Below, in pieces: positions 1 through 7,776 of a stretch of DNA of 64,000 nucleotides (positions within the stretch are counted from its first letter, which is position 1; every line of letters begins with the position of its first letter). Below the pieces are notes generated by a model. That model searched no databases. It had not been told where the DNA came from and saw only the letters and a program-made list of their open reading frames with translations. This DNA is from a bacterium (GTDB lineage: Archaea; JAADDD01). The translations under genes and the position numbers were made by a program. The stretch lies in assembly GCA_013154095.1 (NCBI GenBank), contig JAADDD010000001.1:62001-126000 (forward strand). The letters run 5' to 3'.

Positions 1-1
1 A

Positions 2-388
2 ACTAAGCTTGCTGAGTTATTGGCTAAAATAATTTCGCGCAAAGATTACTCCTCTGCCGGAGAATTTCACTATAAGTTTCTTTTTCTTGGAATGATGCAC
101 TTCCAGGACTTGTTCAACTATGACATTGATAGAGTAATGCGCTGCTCAATTCACTATGCAGCTCCTGGAAAGCTAATACCGTTCTGCACGTATAACGTGC
201 TGCCAAAAATTTACAGGGACAAAATCTTAAGAGAAAATGCTATTAAAGATGCTCGAGTTGTCGAAAAACTCCAAGAACAAGCAAAGCAAGAATTTCTGGA
301 GATAGAAGAAATACGCAGCAACCAAGAAAAGCAGGCAGAGCTGCGCAAACATCCTGTTTACAGGCAATATTATGGCCAGCTTCTCTAG
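2..388 (+). CDS. C-terminal part of a radical SAM protein, tetraether lipid synthase (Tes)-like; cut by the window edge
   Basis: The reading frame is open to the left edge, so only about the last 128 residues are present and the radical SAM CxxxCxxC cluster lies outside. The visible part has the pattern [18 protein letters not shown], then [16 protein letters not shown], then a charged helical tail. I recognise this Cys/His-containing tail from archaeal radical SAM enzymes related to MJ0619/Tes, which join lipid tails into tetraethers. That assignment rests on memory of the C-terminal motif only. A TATA-like element (TTTATATAA) just after the stop belongs to the next gene. Confidence 0.6.
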   Translation, partial: TKLAELLAKIISRKDYSSAGEFHYKFLFLGMMHFQDLFNYDIDRVMRCSIHYAAPGKLIPFCTYNVLPKIYRDKILRENAIKDARVVEKLQEQAKQEFLEIEEIRSNQEKQAELRKHPVYRQYYGQLL

Positions 389-451
389 GATTTATATAAT
401 TACAGCGCTGTAGTCAGTATTGCCTGCGCAGCGGCTTGCATGGGTGGAAAC

Positions 452-1039
452 ATGGCAAGGAGAACCGCGGTTGTCGATACCTGGAAGCGCAAGGTCTGGT
501 ACGAAATATATGCTCCTCCGTACTTCGAGGAAAAGCTGCTAGGAGAGACTCCCGCAGACGATCCCAGCAAGGTCATTAACCGGATGGTAGAAACTACGCT
601 GTTCGAACTTCTAGGCAACTCCCAAAAAATGTACCTCAAGCTATATTTCAGGATTCTGCGCGTGCAAGGCACTAAAGCATACACTGAATTTTGGGGCCAT
701 GAACTTGCCAGAGATTATCTTACACGCATTGTAGTAAAAAGAACAACCAGAATAGATCACGTGTTTGACGTGACAACAAAAGACGGTGCCCTTGTACGAG
801 TAAAGCCAATAGTTATTACAAAGTATAGATGTGCTCGCAGGCAAGAGACAGCTATCAGAAAACTGCTGCAGGAAAAGATCACCGAAATCGCAAAAGGGTT
901 AAATTTCGCAGACTTTGTAAAATATATGGTTACTGAACAGCTCTGCTCTGCGCTCGAGCCTCATATTAATAAAATTTACCCCGTGAAAAAGTTCCACATT
1001 CGCAAGTCCGAGGTTTTCAGGCTTCCTGGCCCTGCCTAA
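452..1039 (+). CDS. rps3ae: Small-subunit ribosomal protein eS1 (S3Ae)
   Basis: The protein has about 195 residues, the usual length for archaeal eS1, a component of the 30S subunit near the mRNA exit. Family hallmarks are the early KVWYEIYAPPYFEEKLLGET segment, the RMVETTLFELLG segment and a basic RCARRQETAIRKLL stretch. The ATG at 452 (MARRTAVVD) is preferred over the ATG at 440 because it gives the usual short basic N-terminus. The gene lies after a TATA-like TTTATATAA at about 390 and is followed 22 bp later by TFE, probably in one transcript. Confidence 0.93.
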   Translation: MARRTAVVDTWKRKVWYEIYAPPYFEEKLLGETPADDPSKVINRMVETTLFELLGNSQKMYLKLYFRILRVQGTKAYTEFWGHELARDYLTRIVVKRTTRIDHVFDVTTKDGALVRVKPIVITKYRCARRQETAIRKLLQEKITEIAKGLNFADFVKYMVTEQLCSALEPHINKIYPVKKFHIRKSEVFRLPGPA

Positions 1040-1061
1040 AAACTCTTAGAAGGTGCTGCCT

Positions 1062-1598
1062 ATGGCAAACATCCTGCAGGACAAGGATATTTATGAGTTT
1101 CTGAAACAGTACTTAACAGAAGAAGAGCTGCAGATCCTTGCAAAGGTAAACGGTAGACCAATAAGAGACAATGAACTGCTAGAGTATTTCTTTGGTAAAA
1201 AGGACGTTAGCGCAGAAGAGCGCAAGTTGCTCGAGCGAAAAATAAGACGGGCGCTCTACAAGCTAGAAGATCTAGGCATCATTGAAGGCACGCGCGACGA
1301 GGACAACCGCGTTGTTTGGCGCATGCGCAGGCAGCCGTTCATGAAGCTGCTGTCTCGTCTGCGTTCCAGGATCGAGGAGCTGCAAGAGAGGCGCGCTAAA
1401 TATGCTTCGTCTTCTTTCTTTGTTTGTCCTTCTTGTGGGCGCGAGTTTTCTTTCAATGAAGCTCTCGAGAGCTCTTTTCTCTGTCCTTTTTGTAATGCTT
1501 TGCTGCAGGAAATGGACGTGAAGGAGAAACTGCAGCAAATAGACCAGGAACTCGAGAAGTTGCAGCGCATCTACAAAAAGCTACTAGAGTTCGTCTAG
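1062..1598 (+). CDS. tfe: Transcription factor E (TFE alpha)
   Basis: This is the archaeal homologue of the TFIIE large subunit, which helps open promoters with RNA polymerase. About 178 residues. The N-terminal half is a winged helix (residues about 5-90, ending in the basic RRALYKLEDLGII region). A zinc ribbon with CPSC and CPFC pairs follows at about 120-145, and a C-terminal coiled coil ends the protein. The ATG at 1062 is chosen over 1053 because it sits where the family normally starts. Its 3' end overlaps the convergent DUF356-like gene by about 15 bp. Confidence 0.9.
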   Translation: MANILQDKDIYEFLKQYLTEEELQILAKVNGRPIRDNELLEYFFGKKDVSAEERKLLERKIRRALYKLEDLGIIEGTRDEDNRVVWRMRRQPFMKLLSRLRSRIEELQERRAKYASSSFFVCPSCGREFSFNEALESSFLCPFCNALLQEMDVKEKLQQIDQELEKLQRIYKKLLEFV

Positions 1599-2069
1599 TT
1601 CAGGATACACCATAGAGAGTTTTTTGTACACTTTTTTGTACTTCGTAGTTATAACCACGATGTGCGCTGGCACTTTCAGCTTCTTTAATTCTTGTAGGAA
1701 CGCTCTTACGTTGTTTATTTCTACTCTTAGAACGGCAGCGCACTTGCTCCTGTTTTTTATCGAATTGTTCATTACTTCTTCTGTTAGCCCATCTGCGATT
1801 ATTGGCAGCACAGCCTTAGGCGTGTCTAGCAGCTTCACAGGACACCTTGTCCTGAGGATGCTGATTGTCTGCAGAATTTTCTCTTTTGAGTTAGCGCGAA
1901 TTAGAATATACTGAACAGAATTTTTATTTTTGCTTTCTGTAGAAGAGCTATGCTCAAGAAAACTATTACTATTAGCTTCGGTACTAGTGTTTACAACATC
2001 CTCGCCTTTTCTTATTTTTGCGTTGTTCAAGTTCTCATCCTTTACTATTTTGCCAGGAGGAAAAAACAA
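1584..2069 (-). CDS. DUF356-like conserved archaeal protein, start codon uncertain
   Basis: The conserved core is about 108 residues: YILIRANSKEKIL, then SKCAAVLRVE, then KLKVPAHIVVITTKYK. I recognise this layout from the methanogen family DUF356, whose function is unknown. The frame is open from a TTG at 2069, but residues before the core are low-complexity Asn/Ser/Lys and lie opposite the start of the site-2 protease, so they are probably not translated. No ATG, GTG or TTG occurs near the core. An ATT at 1907 would place the start at the family position, about 20-25 bp below an A-rich TATA-like run. Confidence 0.5.
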   Translation of the reverse strand: MFFPPGKIVKDENLNNAKIRKGEDVVNTSTEANSNSFLEHSSSTESKNKNSVQYILIRANSKEKILQTISILRTRCPVKLLDTPKAVLPIIADGLTEEVMNNSIKNRSKCAAVLRVEINNVRAFLQELKKLKVPAHIVVITTKYKKVYKKLSMVYPELDEL

Positions 2070-2846
2070 TGTTTGAAGCTCCTTGGCCCAGGAATATTTT
2101 TGGTTTTTTCACCTGAGAGATTTCCAAGACTAATTAAAAATATATCTAAAAGAATTAGTAAATTTAAGTTTATCCATTACGTGCTGCTAGCTGCCAACCT
2201 TTTGGTCCTGTTTCTTGCCTGGGCTTTCCTGCTCTACGCTACCTGGTTTTCCTTGCACCAGTTCAGCTTGCCGAAAAAGGAGCGCGTACCTGCAGTGATG
2301 CCCGTAATTCCTGGACTAACCGTGCCAATAACAGCACTTGCATCTATTGTGCTGCTCTTGCTGGTGCACGAGCTCTCGCACGGCATTCTCGCAGAATATT
2401 ACGGAGCACGGGTGAAGAGCTTTGGCATAGTTTACCTGCTCTTTATCCCTGTAGGAGCATTCGTGGAGATCGACGACCAGGACCTTGCTGCGCTGGCTCC
2501 CAGCAAGAAATTTAACATCTTTGGCGTTGCCTCGCTCATGAACGTGCTGACAGGCTTGCTTGCAGTGCTGCTCCTTCGCTGGCTTATTCCTGCGCTGCAC
2601 GCCAACCTGCAAGACGTGGTTGCCGGCAAGCTTTCAGTGTTGTTCTGGTTTGCCGTGCTTTCCATTTCTATTGGTCTCGTCAACCTCTTACCGCTAGCTG
2701 GTCTAGACGGCTACAAGATGATGCAAGCACTGGAAGAGATGGTGCGGAACAGAACATTGAAGACCTGCATAAAAAAGGCAAGGGACCTGCTTGCAGCCCT
2801 CTTCCTTGCAGTTATTCTGCTCTCTTTTCTGGCTATTATATTTTAG
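1950..2846 (+). CDS. Site-2 protease family membrane metalloprotease (M50)
   Basis: About 298 residues with several hydrophobic segments. The zinc motif HELSH sits at about residues 139-143 inside a membrane helix, and the second conserved element, NLLPLAGLDGYK, near residue 245, supplies the usual Asp zinc ligand. The sequence before HELSH (LLGPGIFLVFSPERF) matches the short linker found in archaeal members. The start at 1950 includes a first membrane helix. An in-frame TTG at 2073, preceded by AGGAGG, is a possible shorter start. Substrate unknown. Confidence 0.85.
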   Translation: MLKKTITISFGTSVYNILAFSYFCVVQVLILYYFARRKKQCLKLLGPGIFLVFSPERFPRLIKNISKRISKFKFIHYVLLAANLLVLFLAWAFLLYATWFSLHQFSLPKKERVPAVMPVIPGLTVPITALASIVLLLLVHELSHGILAEYYGARVKSFGIVYLLFIPVGAFVEIDDQDLAALAPSKKFNIFGVASLMNVLTGLLAVLLLRWLIPALHANLQDVVAGKLSVLFWFAVLSISIGLVNLLPLAGLDGYKMMQALEEMVRNRTLKTCIKKARDLLAALFLAVILLSFLAIIF

Positions 2847-3831
2847 GTACTCCTAGATCAACTCCACTGTATTTTTTAGGAGCGTGCTTCTCTGTTTTTA
2901 TTCCCCCAAATATGGCAAACGCCCTTATCTTAGTAGGCTCTAGCTTATCGTCGATCCTTACTCCAAACTTCATTTCTGCTTCTGGTTCTGCGTGCGTGTA
3001 GAGTACTTCTTGGAGCTCTGTAAGATCGCGCACGGCTACATCTTTCCCTAAAGTAAAGTGCACGAGTATTCTTTGTGCGCTGACAATTTTATCGGAAATG
3101 AGCGGATAATTTACTAGCTGCCTGCCTATTGCCTGCACATCTTTCTTTGTTCCTTCAGCCACGCTCATTGTACTTAGTCCTGCATTACGTAGAATTGTGC
3201 AGACATCCGCAAAGTCGAGGTTCACTGTGCTGTACTCAAACATCACGTGCATCAAGTCTGCTATGCAGCGTGCTAGAATCTCGTTAGTTTTCCTGAATGC
3301 TTCGGCCACGGGCAACTGGCCATAAAGCTCGCTAACCCTGTCATTCTCTACTATTATTGCTGCATCCATTTTTTCTATTATTTCCTGCATGGCTTTTTCC
3401 GCCCTTTTCTTTGTTCCTCCTCCCTCTATCCTTGACGGAAGAGTCACGATCGCAACTGAAAGTGCACCAGCCTTCTTGGCAGCTTCACCGAATACGGGAA
3501 TGCAGCCACTGCCTGTGCCCTTGCCTAGTCCTCCTACAAAGAAAACCATGTCTGCTCCATCGATTAGCTTGAGCAGCTTGTCGAGCTCTTGTTCAGCAAT
3601 TTTTCTGGCAAGCTCCATGTTTGCGCCAACTCCGAATCCCTTGGTTATGCTTTCTCCTAGCAGCACTTTTTTGTCTGCCCGAACAATTCTTAGTTTTGTG
3701 GCATCAGTATTCATTGCAATAATTTCAACATAAGGAATGTTGTATGCTTTTAGGTCAGAAACAATGTTGTTTCCGCAATCTCCTACACCAATGATTTTAA
3801 CGTTTGCCCTGTAAATTCCCATGTGCAGCAC
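2836..3831 (-). CDS. Divergent FtsZ/tubulin-family GTPase with altered glycine-rich loop
   Basis: About 331 residues from GTG 3831, or 328 from ATG 3822 (MGIYRANVKIIGVGDCG). The fold is clear: an N-terminal nucleotide loop (IGVGDCGNN), the AMNTDA strand, the T4 loop and the T7 loop VNLDFADV, which keeps the N-x-D-x-x-D catalytic residues. The T4 signature reads GGLGKGTGSG, where the classical GGGTGTG has a glycine in place of the lysine. It may be an FtsZ2-type division or shape protein. A second, canonical FtsZ is at 5177. Divergently transcribed from the SRP RNA. Confidence 0.85.
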   Translation of the reverse strand: MLHMGIYRANVKIIGVGDCGNNIVSDLKAYNIPYVEIIAMNTDATKLRIVRADKKVLLGESITKGFGVGANMELARKIAEQELDKLLKLIDGADMVFFVGGLGKGTGSGCIPVFGEAAKKAGALSVAIVTLPSRIEGGGTKKRAEKAMQEIIEKMDAAIIVENDRVSELYGQLPVAEAFRKTNEILARCIADLMHVMFEYSTVNLDFADVCTILRNAGLSTMSVAEGTKKDVQAIGRQLVNYPLISDKIVSAQRILVHFTLGKDVAVRDLTELQEVLYTHAEPEAEMKFGVRIDDKLEPTKIRAFAIFGGIKTEKHAPKKYSGVDLGVPKI

Positions 3832-3841
3832 CCAGCTCTCC

Positions 3842-3880
3842 TCTTTTTATAATCTGCTTAAATTTTATATAAATAGGCCG
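3842..3880. promoter_or_regulatory. Divergent promoter region of the FtsZ-like gene and SRP RNA
   Basis: Two TATA-like elements are seen. CTTTTTATAA at about 3843-3852 lies 25-30 bp before the inferred 5' end of the SRP RNA. ATTTTATATAAAT at about 3862-3874 lies about 30-45 bp before the FtsZ-like start on the minus strand. Both distances fit archaeal TATA placement. Confidence 0.55.
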
Positions 3881-4175
3881 GGGGGCTGGCGGTCCCCTGT
3901 AACCCGAAACCCGCCTATGCGGGGGCCGATGGCCTGAGGGGCGGCGCGGTCCAAGGCAAGCAGCCCGCAGGAAGCGGCAGTGAGCGTAACCCTCCGGGAG
4001 GTCTGCCGGTGCCGTCGAGCTCTCGGTGTAGGCCGAGAGCAGCGGCTTTGCCGTGCCGGTGTCAGGTCCGGGAGGAAGCAGCACTGGCACGGACGGCAGT
4101 ACGCTCCCGGAGAAGGTGCGCGAGCCGCGGCCCTGCGGGCTGCTTGCCTGCGGGCTGCGTCCACCCTTAGGCTAA
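3875..4175 (+). ncRNA. Archaeal 7S signal recognition particle RNA
   Basis: A GC-rich segment of about 300 nt. The 5' domain has the typical GGGGGGCUGGCGGUCCCCUG, then UAACCCGAAACCCGCC, of archaeal SRP RNA helices 3 and 4. Helix 5 is evident from GGCAAGCAGCCCGCAGG at about 3953 pairing perfectly with CCTGCGGGCTGCTTGCC at about 4132. The SRP54-binding helix 8 is seen in GUCAGGUCCGGGAGGAAGCA, with the GGAAGCAGC asymmetric loop at about 4070-4085. The 5' UAGGCC and 3' GGCUA can form helix 1. It scaffolds SRP54/SRP19 for co-translational membrane targeting. Exact ends are approximate. Confidence 0.92.
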
Positions 4176-4208
4176 AATTTCTTTACTGAACCGTGCGAGT
4201 AGTCTACC

Positions 4209-5153
4209 ATGCCTAGCTTCCTGCTCTTTACCGGCAAGGGAGGAGTAGGCAAAACAACCCTTTCTGCAGCCGCAGCAGCCAAGCTTGCAGAGCAGGGCAA
4301 AAAGGTGCTGCTGGTATCAATCGACCCTGCTCATTCTCTCAGCGATATCTTTGAGCAAGAAATAGGTGCAGAAGAGAAAGAAATTATCCCAAACCTGTAT
4401 GTGCTTGAGCTTGAGCCAGGAAAAGTACTAGGAGAAGGCATAAAAAATGTGCTAGAACCGCTAAAAGAAATGCTAGGCGAGCTTCCAGGCTTCGAAGACT
4501 TCCTTGCAGAGCTAACATCTTCTCCTGGCTCAGATGAACTTGCTGCTCTTGAGGCTCTGCAACAGCTGCTGCACAGACAAGACTTTGACTATATAATCTT
4601 CGACACTGCGCCCACAGGCCACACGCTCAGGTTTCTTCGGTTACCTGAAATGCTTGAAAGAAGAATCTCTGCGAGCATTGAGGCAAGGAAAAAAGGATCG
4701 AAGCTGCAAGAAATGCTGAGAAAATTTCTTCCTTTTGCAGCTCCTACAACTGAAGAGGAAGAAGAACTAGAGAAATTAAGGCAGCAAGAGTTGCAGCAGC
4801 TACAAGAAGTGTTGCAGCGTATCCGCGAATTTAGGGCAGTGCTGGCAAACCAGCAACGCTCAAGGTTCTGCCTGGTAGCGAATCCTGACGGCTTAAGCTT
4901 CCACGAGACAAAAAAGCTGGCAGCGGCTCTTGCCGCGCTCGGGCTACCTATATATAAAGTATTCATAAACAAGGTACTGCCGGAGCAAGTCCAGGATCCT
5001 TACTTACTGGAATGGAAACGGCTGCAGCAGCGCTGGCTCGAGGAGTTCCGCAAAGAGTTCTCGGCAGAAAAGATAGAGATTATAAACTTGCTCCCTTATG
5101 AAGTAAAAGGACTAGAGAAAATTAAAGAATTAGCTGCTAACCTTTGTATATAA
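4209..5153 (+). CDS. get3: Get3/ArsA-type ATPase
   Basis: About 314 residues. It has the deviant P-loop GKGGVGKTT at 8-16, switch I DPAHS near 40, and switch II DTAPTGHTLRF at about 132-142. This is the dimeric ATPase family that in eukaryotes and archaea delivers tail-anchored membrane proteins, with ArsA arsenite pumps as relatives. No CxxC zinc motif is visible. It directly follows the SRP RNA, giving a small protein-targeting neighbourhood, and ends about 24 bp before ftsZ. Confidence 0.85.
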   Translation: MPSFLLFTGKGGVGKTTLSAAAAAKLAEQGKKVLLVSIDPAHSLSDIFEQEIGAEEKEIIPNLYVLELEPGKVLGEGIKNVLEPLKEMLGELPGFEDFLAELTSSPGSDELAALEALQQLLHRQDFDYIIFDTAPTGHTLRFLRLPEMLERRISASIEARKKGSKLQEMLRKFLPFAAPTTEEEEELEKLRQQELQQLQEVLQRIREFRAVLANQQRSRFCLVANPDGLSFHETKKLAAALAALGLPIYKVFINKVLPEQVQDPYLLEWKRLQQRWLEEFRKEFSAEKIEIINLLPYEVKGLEKIKELAANLCI

Positions 5154-5176
5154 ATTCGGCTCTAGAGGTGCTATTC

Positions 5177-6220
5177 ATGGATGTTCCTGCGCAGCCATTC
5201 CCTCAGGTAGCTCCTGAAGACAGGGAAGTGCTGGAATTTTACGAAAAGGCTAAAGCAAAAATTAAAGTAGTTGGAATTGGGGGTGCTGGCTGCAACACAA
5301 TTTCTCGTCTTTTTGACATGGGTATTGAAGGAGTAGAGCTCATTGCGATGAACACCGATGCTCAGCACTTGCTGTACACTAAAGCGCACAGAAAACTGAT
5401 TCTTGGTAAAAAGCTGTGCAGAGGATTAGGAGCAGGAAATGATCCGACAAAAGGAAGGGAGGCTGCAAAGGAGTCAGCAGAAGAGATCAGAAAATACCTT
5501 GAAGGCACAGACCTGCTTTTTATCACTTGCGGTCTTGGCGGAGGCACAGGAACAGGCGGAGCTCCTGTTGTTGCAGAAATAGCAAAGGAGCTCGGAATTC
5601 TTACTGTTTGTGTGGTTACTTTGCCCTTCACTGTAGAAGGCTTGAAGCGCAGAAAAAATGCGGAGAAGGCCTACAATGAACTGCTCAAGGTAGCAGACAC
5701 TGTAATTAAAATAAAGAACGACAAGCTGCTTGAGCTTGAACCTGACCTACCAGTGAACCAGGCATTCAAGAAAGCTGACGAAATATTGGCAAGCACGATA
5801 AAAAACATAGTAGAAATTATTACAAAATCAGAATTGATTAACGTTGACTTTGCCGATGTGCGCACAGTGCTTGAACATGGCGGAGTAGGTGCTGTCGGTT
5901 TCGGCGAAGTGAAAGAAGGACCAAGAGAAGACCGCGCAAGAGTAGTGGTTGAGCAAGTGCTCAACAATCCTTTGCTCGATGTACGCATTGACGGTGCGCG
6001 CAAGGCACTAGTAAATATTATTGGCGACAGGTCGCTCAGGCTAGAAGAAGTGCAGCAGATCCTTGAGGCGATTTCTTCTAAGCTGCATCCAGAAGCAGAG
6101 ATAATTCCTGGCGCACACCACGACGAAAGCGTGCCCGAAGGCTACCTAAAAGTCTGGGCAGTGATCACTGGAATAGAAGAAGAGAAAAAGGGCTACGAGC
6201 TCGGCATAGAACAGATATGA
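5177..6220 (+). CDS. ftsZ: Cell division GTPase FtsZ (FtsZ1-type)
   Basis: About 347 residues. The N-terminal loop is GIGGAGCNT, the tubulin signature is canonical GLGGGTGTGGAPV, and the T7 loop is INVDFADVRT. The start at 5177 (MDVPAQPF) is chosen because a Shine-Dalgarno-like GAGGTG lies 6 bp upstream. An upstream in-frame ATG at 5144 would overlap get3. FtsZ polymerises into the division ring. The order ftsZ-secE-spt5-uL11-uL1-uL10-P1 is common in archaea, so this is the family's usual place. Its stop overlaps the secE start. Confidence 0.95.
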   Translation: MDVPAQPFPQVAPEDREVLEFYEKAKAKIKVVGIGGAGCNTISRLFDMGIEGVELIAMNTDAQHLLYTKAHRKLILGKKLCRGLGAGNDPTKGREAAKESAEEIRKYLEGTDLLFITCGLGGGTGTGGAPVVAEIAKELGILTVCVVTLPFTVEGLKRRKNAEKAYNELLKVADTVIKIKNDKLLELEPDLPVNQAFKKADEILASTIKNIVEIITKSELINVDFADVRTVLEHGGVGAVGFGEVKEGPREDRARVVVEQVLNNPLLDVRIDGARKALVNIIGDRSLRLEEVQQILEAISSKLHPEAEIIPGAHHDESVPEGYLKVWAVITGIEEEKKGYELGIEQI

Positions 6221-6390
6221 AAACAATGAAACTTCGCCAATTCATTGCAGGCTGTAAGCGAGTCCTTAAACTGGCAAAAAAACCTACACTGGCAGAGTAC
6301 AGGCAAGCCCTAAAGTTTTTGTTCTTTTTCGCTACAATTTTTGGAATTATTGGATTAATATTAACAATAATATTCTTAATAATAAAATAA
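6217..6390 (+). CDS. secE: Preprotein translocase subunit SecE (Sec61 gamma)
   Basis: A 57-residue ORF reads MKTMKLRQFIAGCKRVLKLA, then KKPTLAEYRQALKF, then a single membrane helix FLFFFATIFGIIGLILTIIF. The basic amphipathic helix followed by one transmembrane helix is the SecE/Sec61 gamma pattern. It overlaps the ftsZ stop (ATGA) and precedes spt5, the conserved place for secE in archaea. An ATG at 6226 is an alternative start. It clamps the SecY channel. Confidence 0.88.
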   Translation: MKTMKLRQFIAGCKRVLKLAKKPTLAEYRQALKFLFFFATIFGIIGLILTIIFLIIK

Positions 6391-6400
6391 GGCTGGAAGC

Positions 6401-6838
6401 ATGCCTGTTATCCATGCAGTGCGCACTATCGCTCGGCAAGAATTCAACGCAGCCTACGCAATATATAACAGGGCAAAGAAGGATGGGCTGAAAATTTACT
6501 CAATTGTTGTTCTTCCAGAAGCGAAGGGATATATATTTGTTGAGGGAGAGTCGCTCGATGAAATAATTAAGGCATGTCTTGGTGTCCCGAAAGTTCGCGG
6601 CGTGGTCCGGCACCCTCCTGTAGCTCTCGAAGAACTGCAGCAGCTGCTCTTGCCTAAGAAGCCAGAGATAAAAATAAGCGTGGGTGACATAGTCGAGATC
6701 ACGGGAGGACCATTTAAGGGAGAGAAGGCCAAGGTCATCCGAATAGACGAGAACAAGCGCGAGGTAATGGTAGAATTATTAAATATGCCTATTAAAATAC
6801 CTGTTACTCTTTCGCTCGAGCACGTTCGCCGTGCATGA
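6401..6838 (+). CDS. spt5: Transcription elongation factor Spt5 (NusG family)
   Basis: 145 residues. The N-terminal NGN domain (about 1-80) ends in KVRGVVRHPP. A KOW motif follows at about 92-120: VGDIVEITGGPFKGEKAKVI. Length and layout are those of archaeal Spt5, which with Spt4 holds the RNA polymerase clamp closed. Eleven bp after secE, and its stop overlaps the uL11 start codon (ATGA), so the genes are translationally coupled. Confidence 0.95.
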   Translation: MPVIHAVRTIARQEFNAAYAIYNRAKKDGLKIYSIVVLPEAKGYIFVEGESLDEIIKACLGVPKVRGVVRHPPVALEELQQLLLPKKPEIKISVGDIVEITGGPFKGEKAKVIRIDENKREVMVELLNMPIKIPVTLSLEHVRRA

Positions 6839-7119
6839 TAGCCATGCCAACAACCTCTGAGCTGATCAAGCAGCGCCTAGGTATAGAAACAGCCGCGCAC
6901 GCTCCTAGGCGCGAGTGGATAGGCAACCTCAGCATGAAAGACGTGGTAGAAATAGCAAAGCAGAAGTACCCAGACATGCTGGCAAAGTCGCTCAAGGCAG
7001 CAGTAAAGGAAGTGCTCGGAACCTGCGGCTCAATGGGTGTGATGGTCGAGGGCAAGGACCCTAAGATAGTAATTAAAGAAGTCGACGAAGGCAAGTACGA
7101 TGACTTGCTCAAAGAGTGA
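6835..7119 (+). CDS. rpl11: Ribosomal protein uL11, C-terminal domain only
   Basis: Only 91-94 residues against about 160 in archaeal uL11. It begins at PTTSELIKQRLGIETAAH and runs through KAAVKEVLGTCGSMGVMVEG to the usual end. This is exactly the rRNA-binding C-terminal domain. The N-terminal domain, with its GGxATxGPPLGP segment that contacts elongation factors, is missing, and the preceding bases are spt5 coding sequence, so there is no room for it. Possible starts are ATG 6835 or ATG 6844. A separately encoded N-domain elsewhere in the genome is possible. Overlaps spt5 by 4 bp. Confidence 0.9.
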   Translation: MIAMPTTSELIKQRLGIETAAHAPRREWIGNLSMKDVVEIAKQKYPDMLAKSLKAAVKEVLGTCGSMGVMVEGKDPKIVIKEVDEGKYDDLLKE

Positions 7120-7125
7120 GAGTCT

Positions 7126-7776
7126 ATGCTCAGCAAGGAAGATTTCAGGAAAGCTCTCGAGGAAGCGATAAATTCTGCAAAGAAGCGCAGGTTTGTGCAG
7201 TCAGTTGAGCTGCTCATGAAGCTCAAAGACATAGACATGCGCAGACCAGAAAACAGGATAAGAGCAGAGGTTGAGCTGCCGAAAGGGAGAGGCAAAGAAG
7301 TAAAGATCGCTTTCATCGGTGATGGTATTCTTGCAGAAAAAGCAGCAGAACTTCTAGGAAAAGAAAACGTGTACACTAAAGAACAAATAGAAAAGCTAGC
7401 AAAAGAAAAGAAAAGAAATTTAAAGAAATTAGCTAAGAGGTATTACTGGTTCTTGATCAAGGCAGATCTTTTAAGAGTTCTTGCTCCATTAATCGCTCCT
7501 GTGTTTGGTCCAAGAAACAAGATTCCAAAGCCAGTAGCTACTCCCGAGCAGCTAGAAAGCATGGTCGAGAGACTCAGAAAAACAGTGCGAGTAGACAGCA
7601 AGAGAAATCCTGTGCTGATGCTGCCTATAGGCACAGAAACAATGAACTTGGACGACTTAGCAGAGAATGCTGCAGCTGCATATTCTCAGTTAGTGGCGCT
7701 GCTGCCGCACAAAGAACAGAACGTGGAGCATGTCTACGTAAAGCTCACTATGGGTCCTGCCGTGCGGGTGAAATGA
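7126..7776 (+). CDS. rpl1: Ribosomal protein uL1
   Basis: 216 residues, the normal archaeal length. Recognised by RFVQSVELLMKLKDIDMRRP at the start, the RNA-binding region VFGPRNKIPKP near 125, and the final domain ending in VKLTMGPAVRVK. uL1 forms the mobile L1 stalk at the ribosomal E site and in archaea also represses its own operon by binding mRNA. The stop overlaps the uL10 start by 4 bp. Confidence 0.95.
   Translation: MLSKEDFRKALEEAINSAKKRRFVQSVELLMKLKDIDMRRPENRIRAEVELPKGRGKEVKIAFIGDGILAEKAAELLGKENVYTKEQIEKLAKEKKRNLKKLAKRYYWFLIKADLLRVLAPLIAPVFGPRNKIPKPVATPEQLESMVERLRKTVRVDSKRNPVLMLPIGTETMNLDDLAENAAAAYSQLVALLPHKEQNVEHVYVKLTMGPAVRVK

Noticed and set aside
1624..1914. Plus-strand frame of 96 codons
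   Set aside because: Antisense to the DUF356-like core; no recognisable features and no promoter.
3797..4189. Three overlapping frames within the SRP RNA
   Set aside because: Arg/Pro-rich translations of a structured RNA with perfect helix 5 complementarity.
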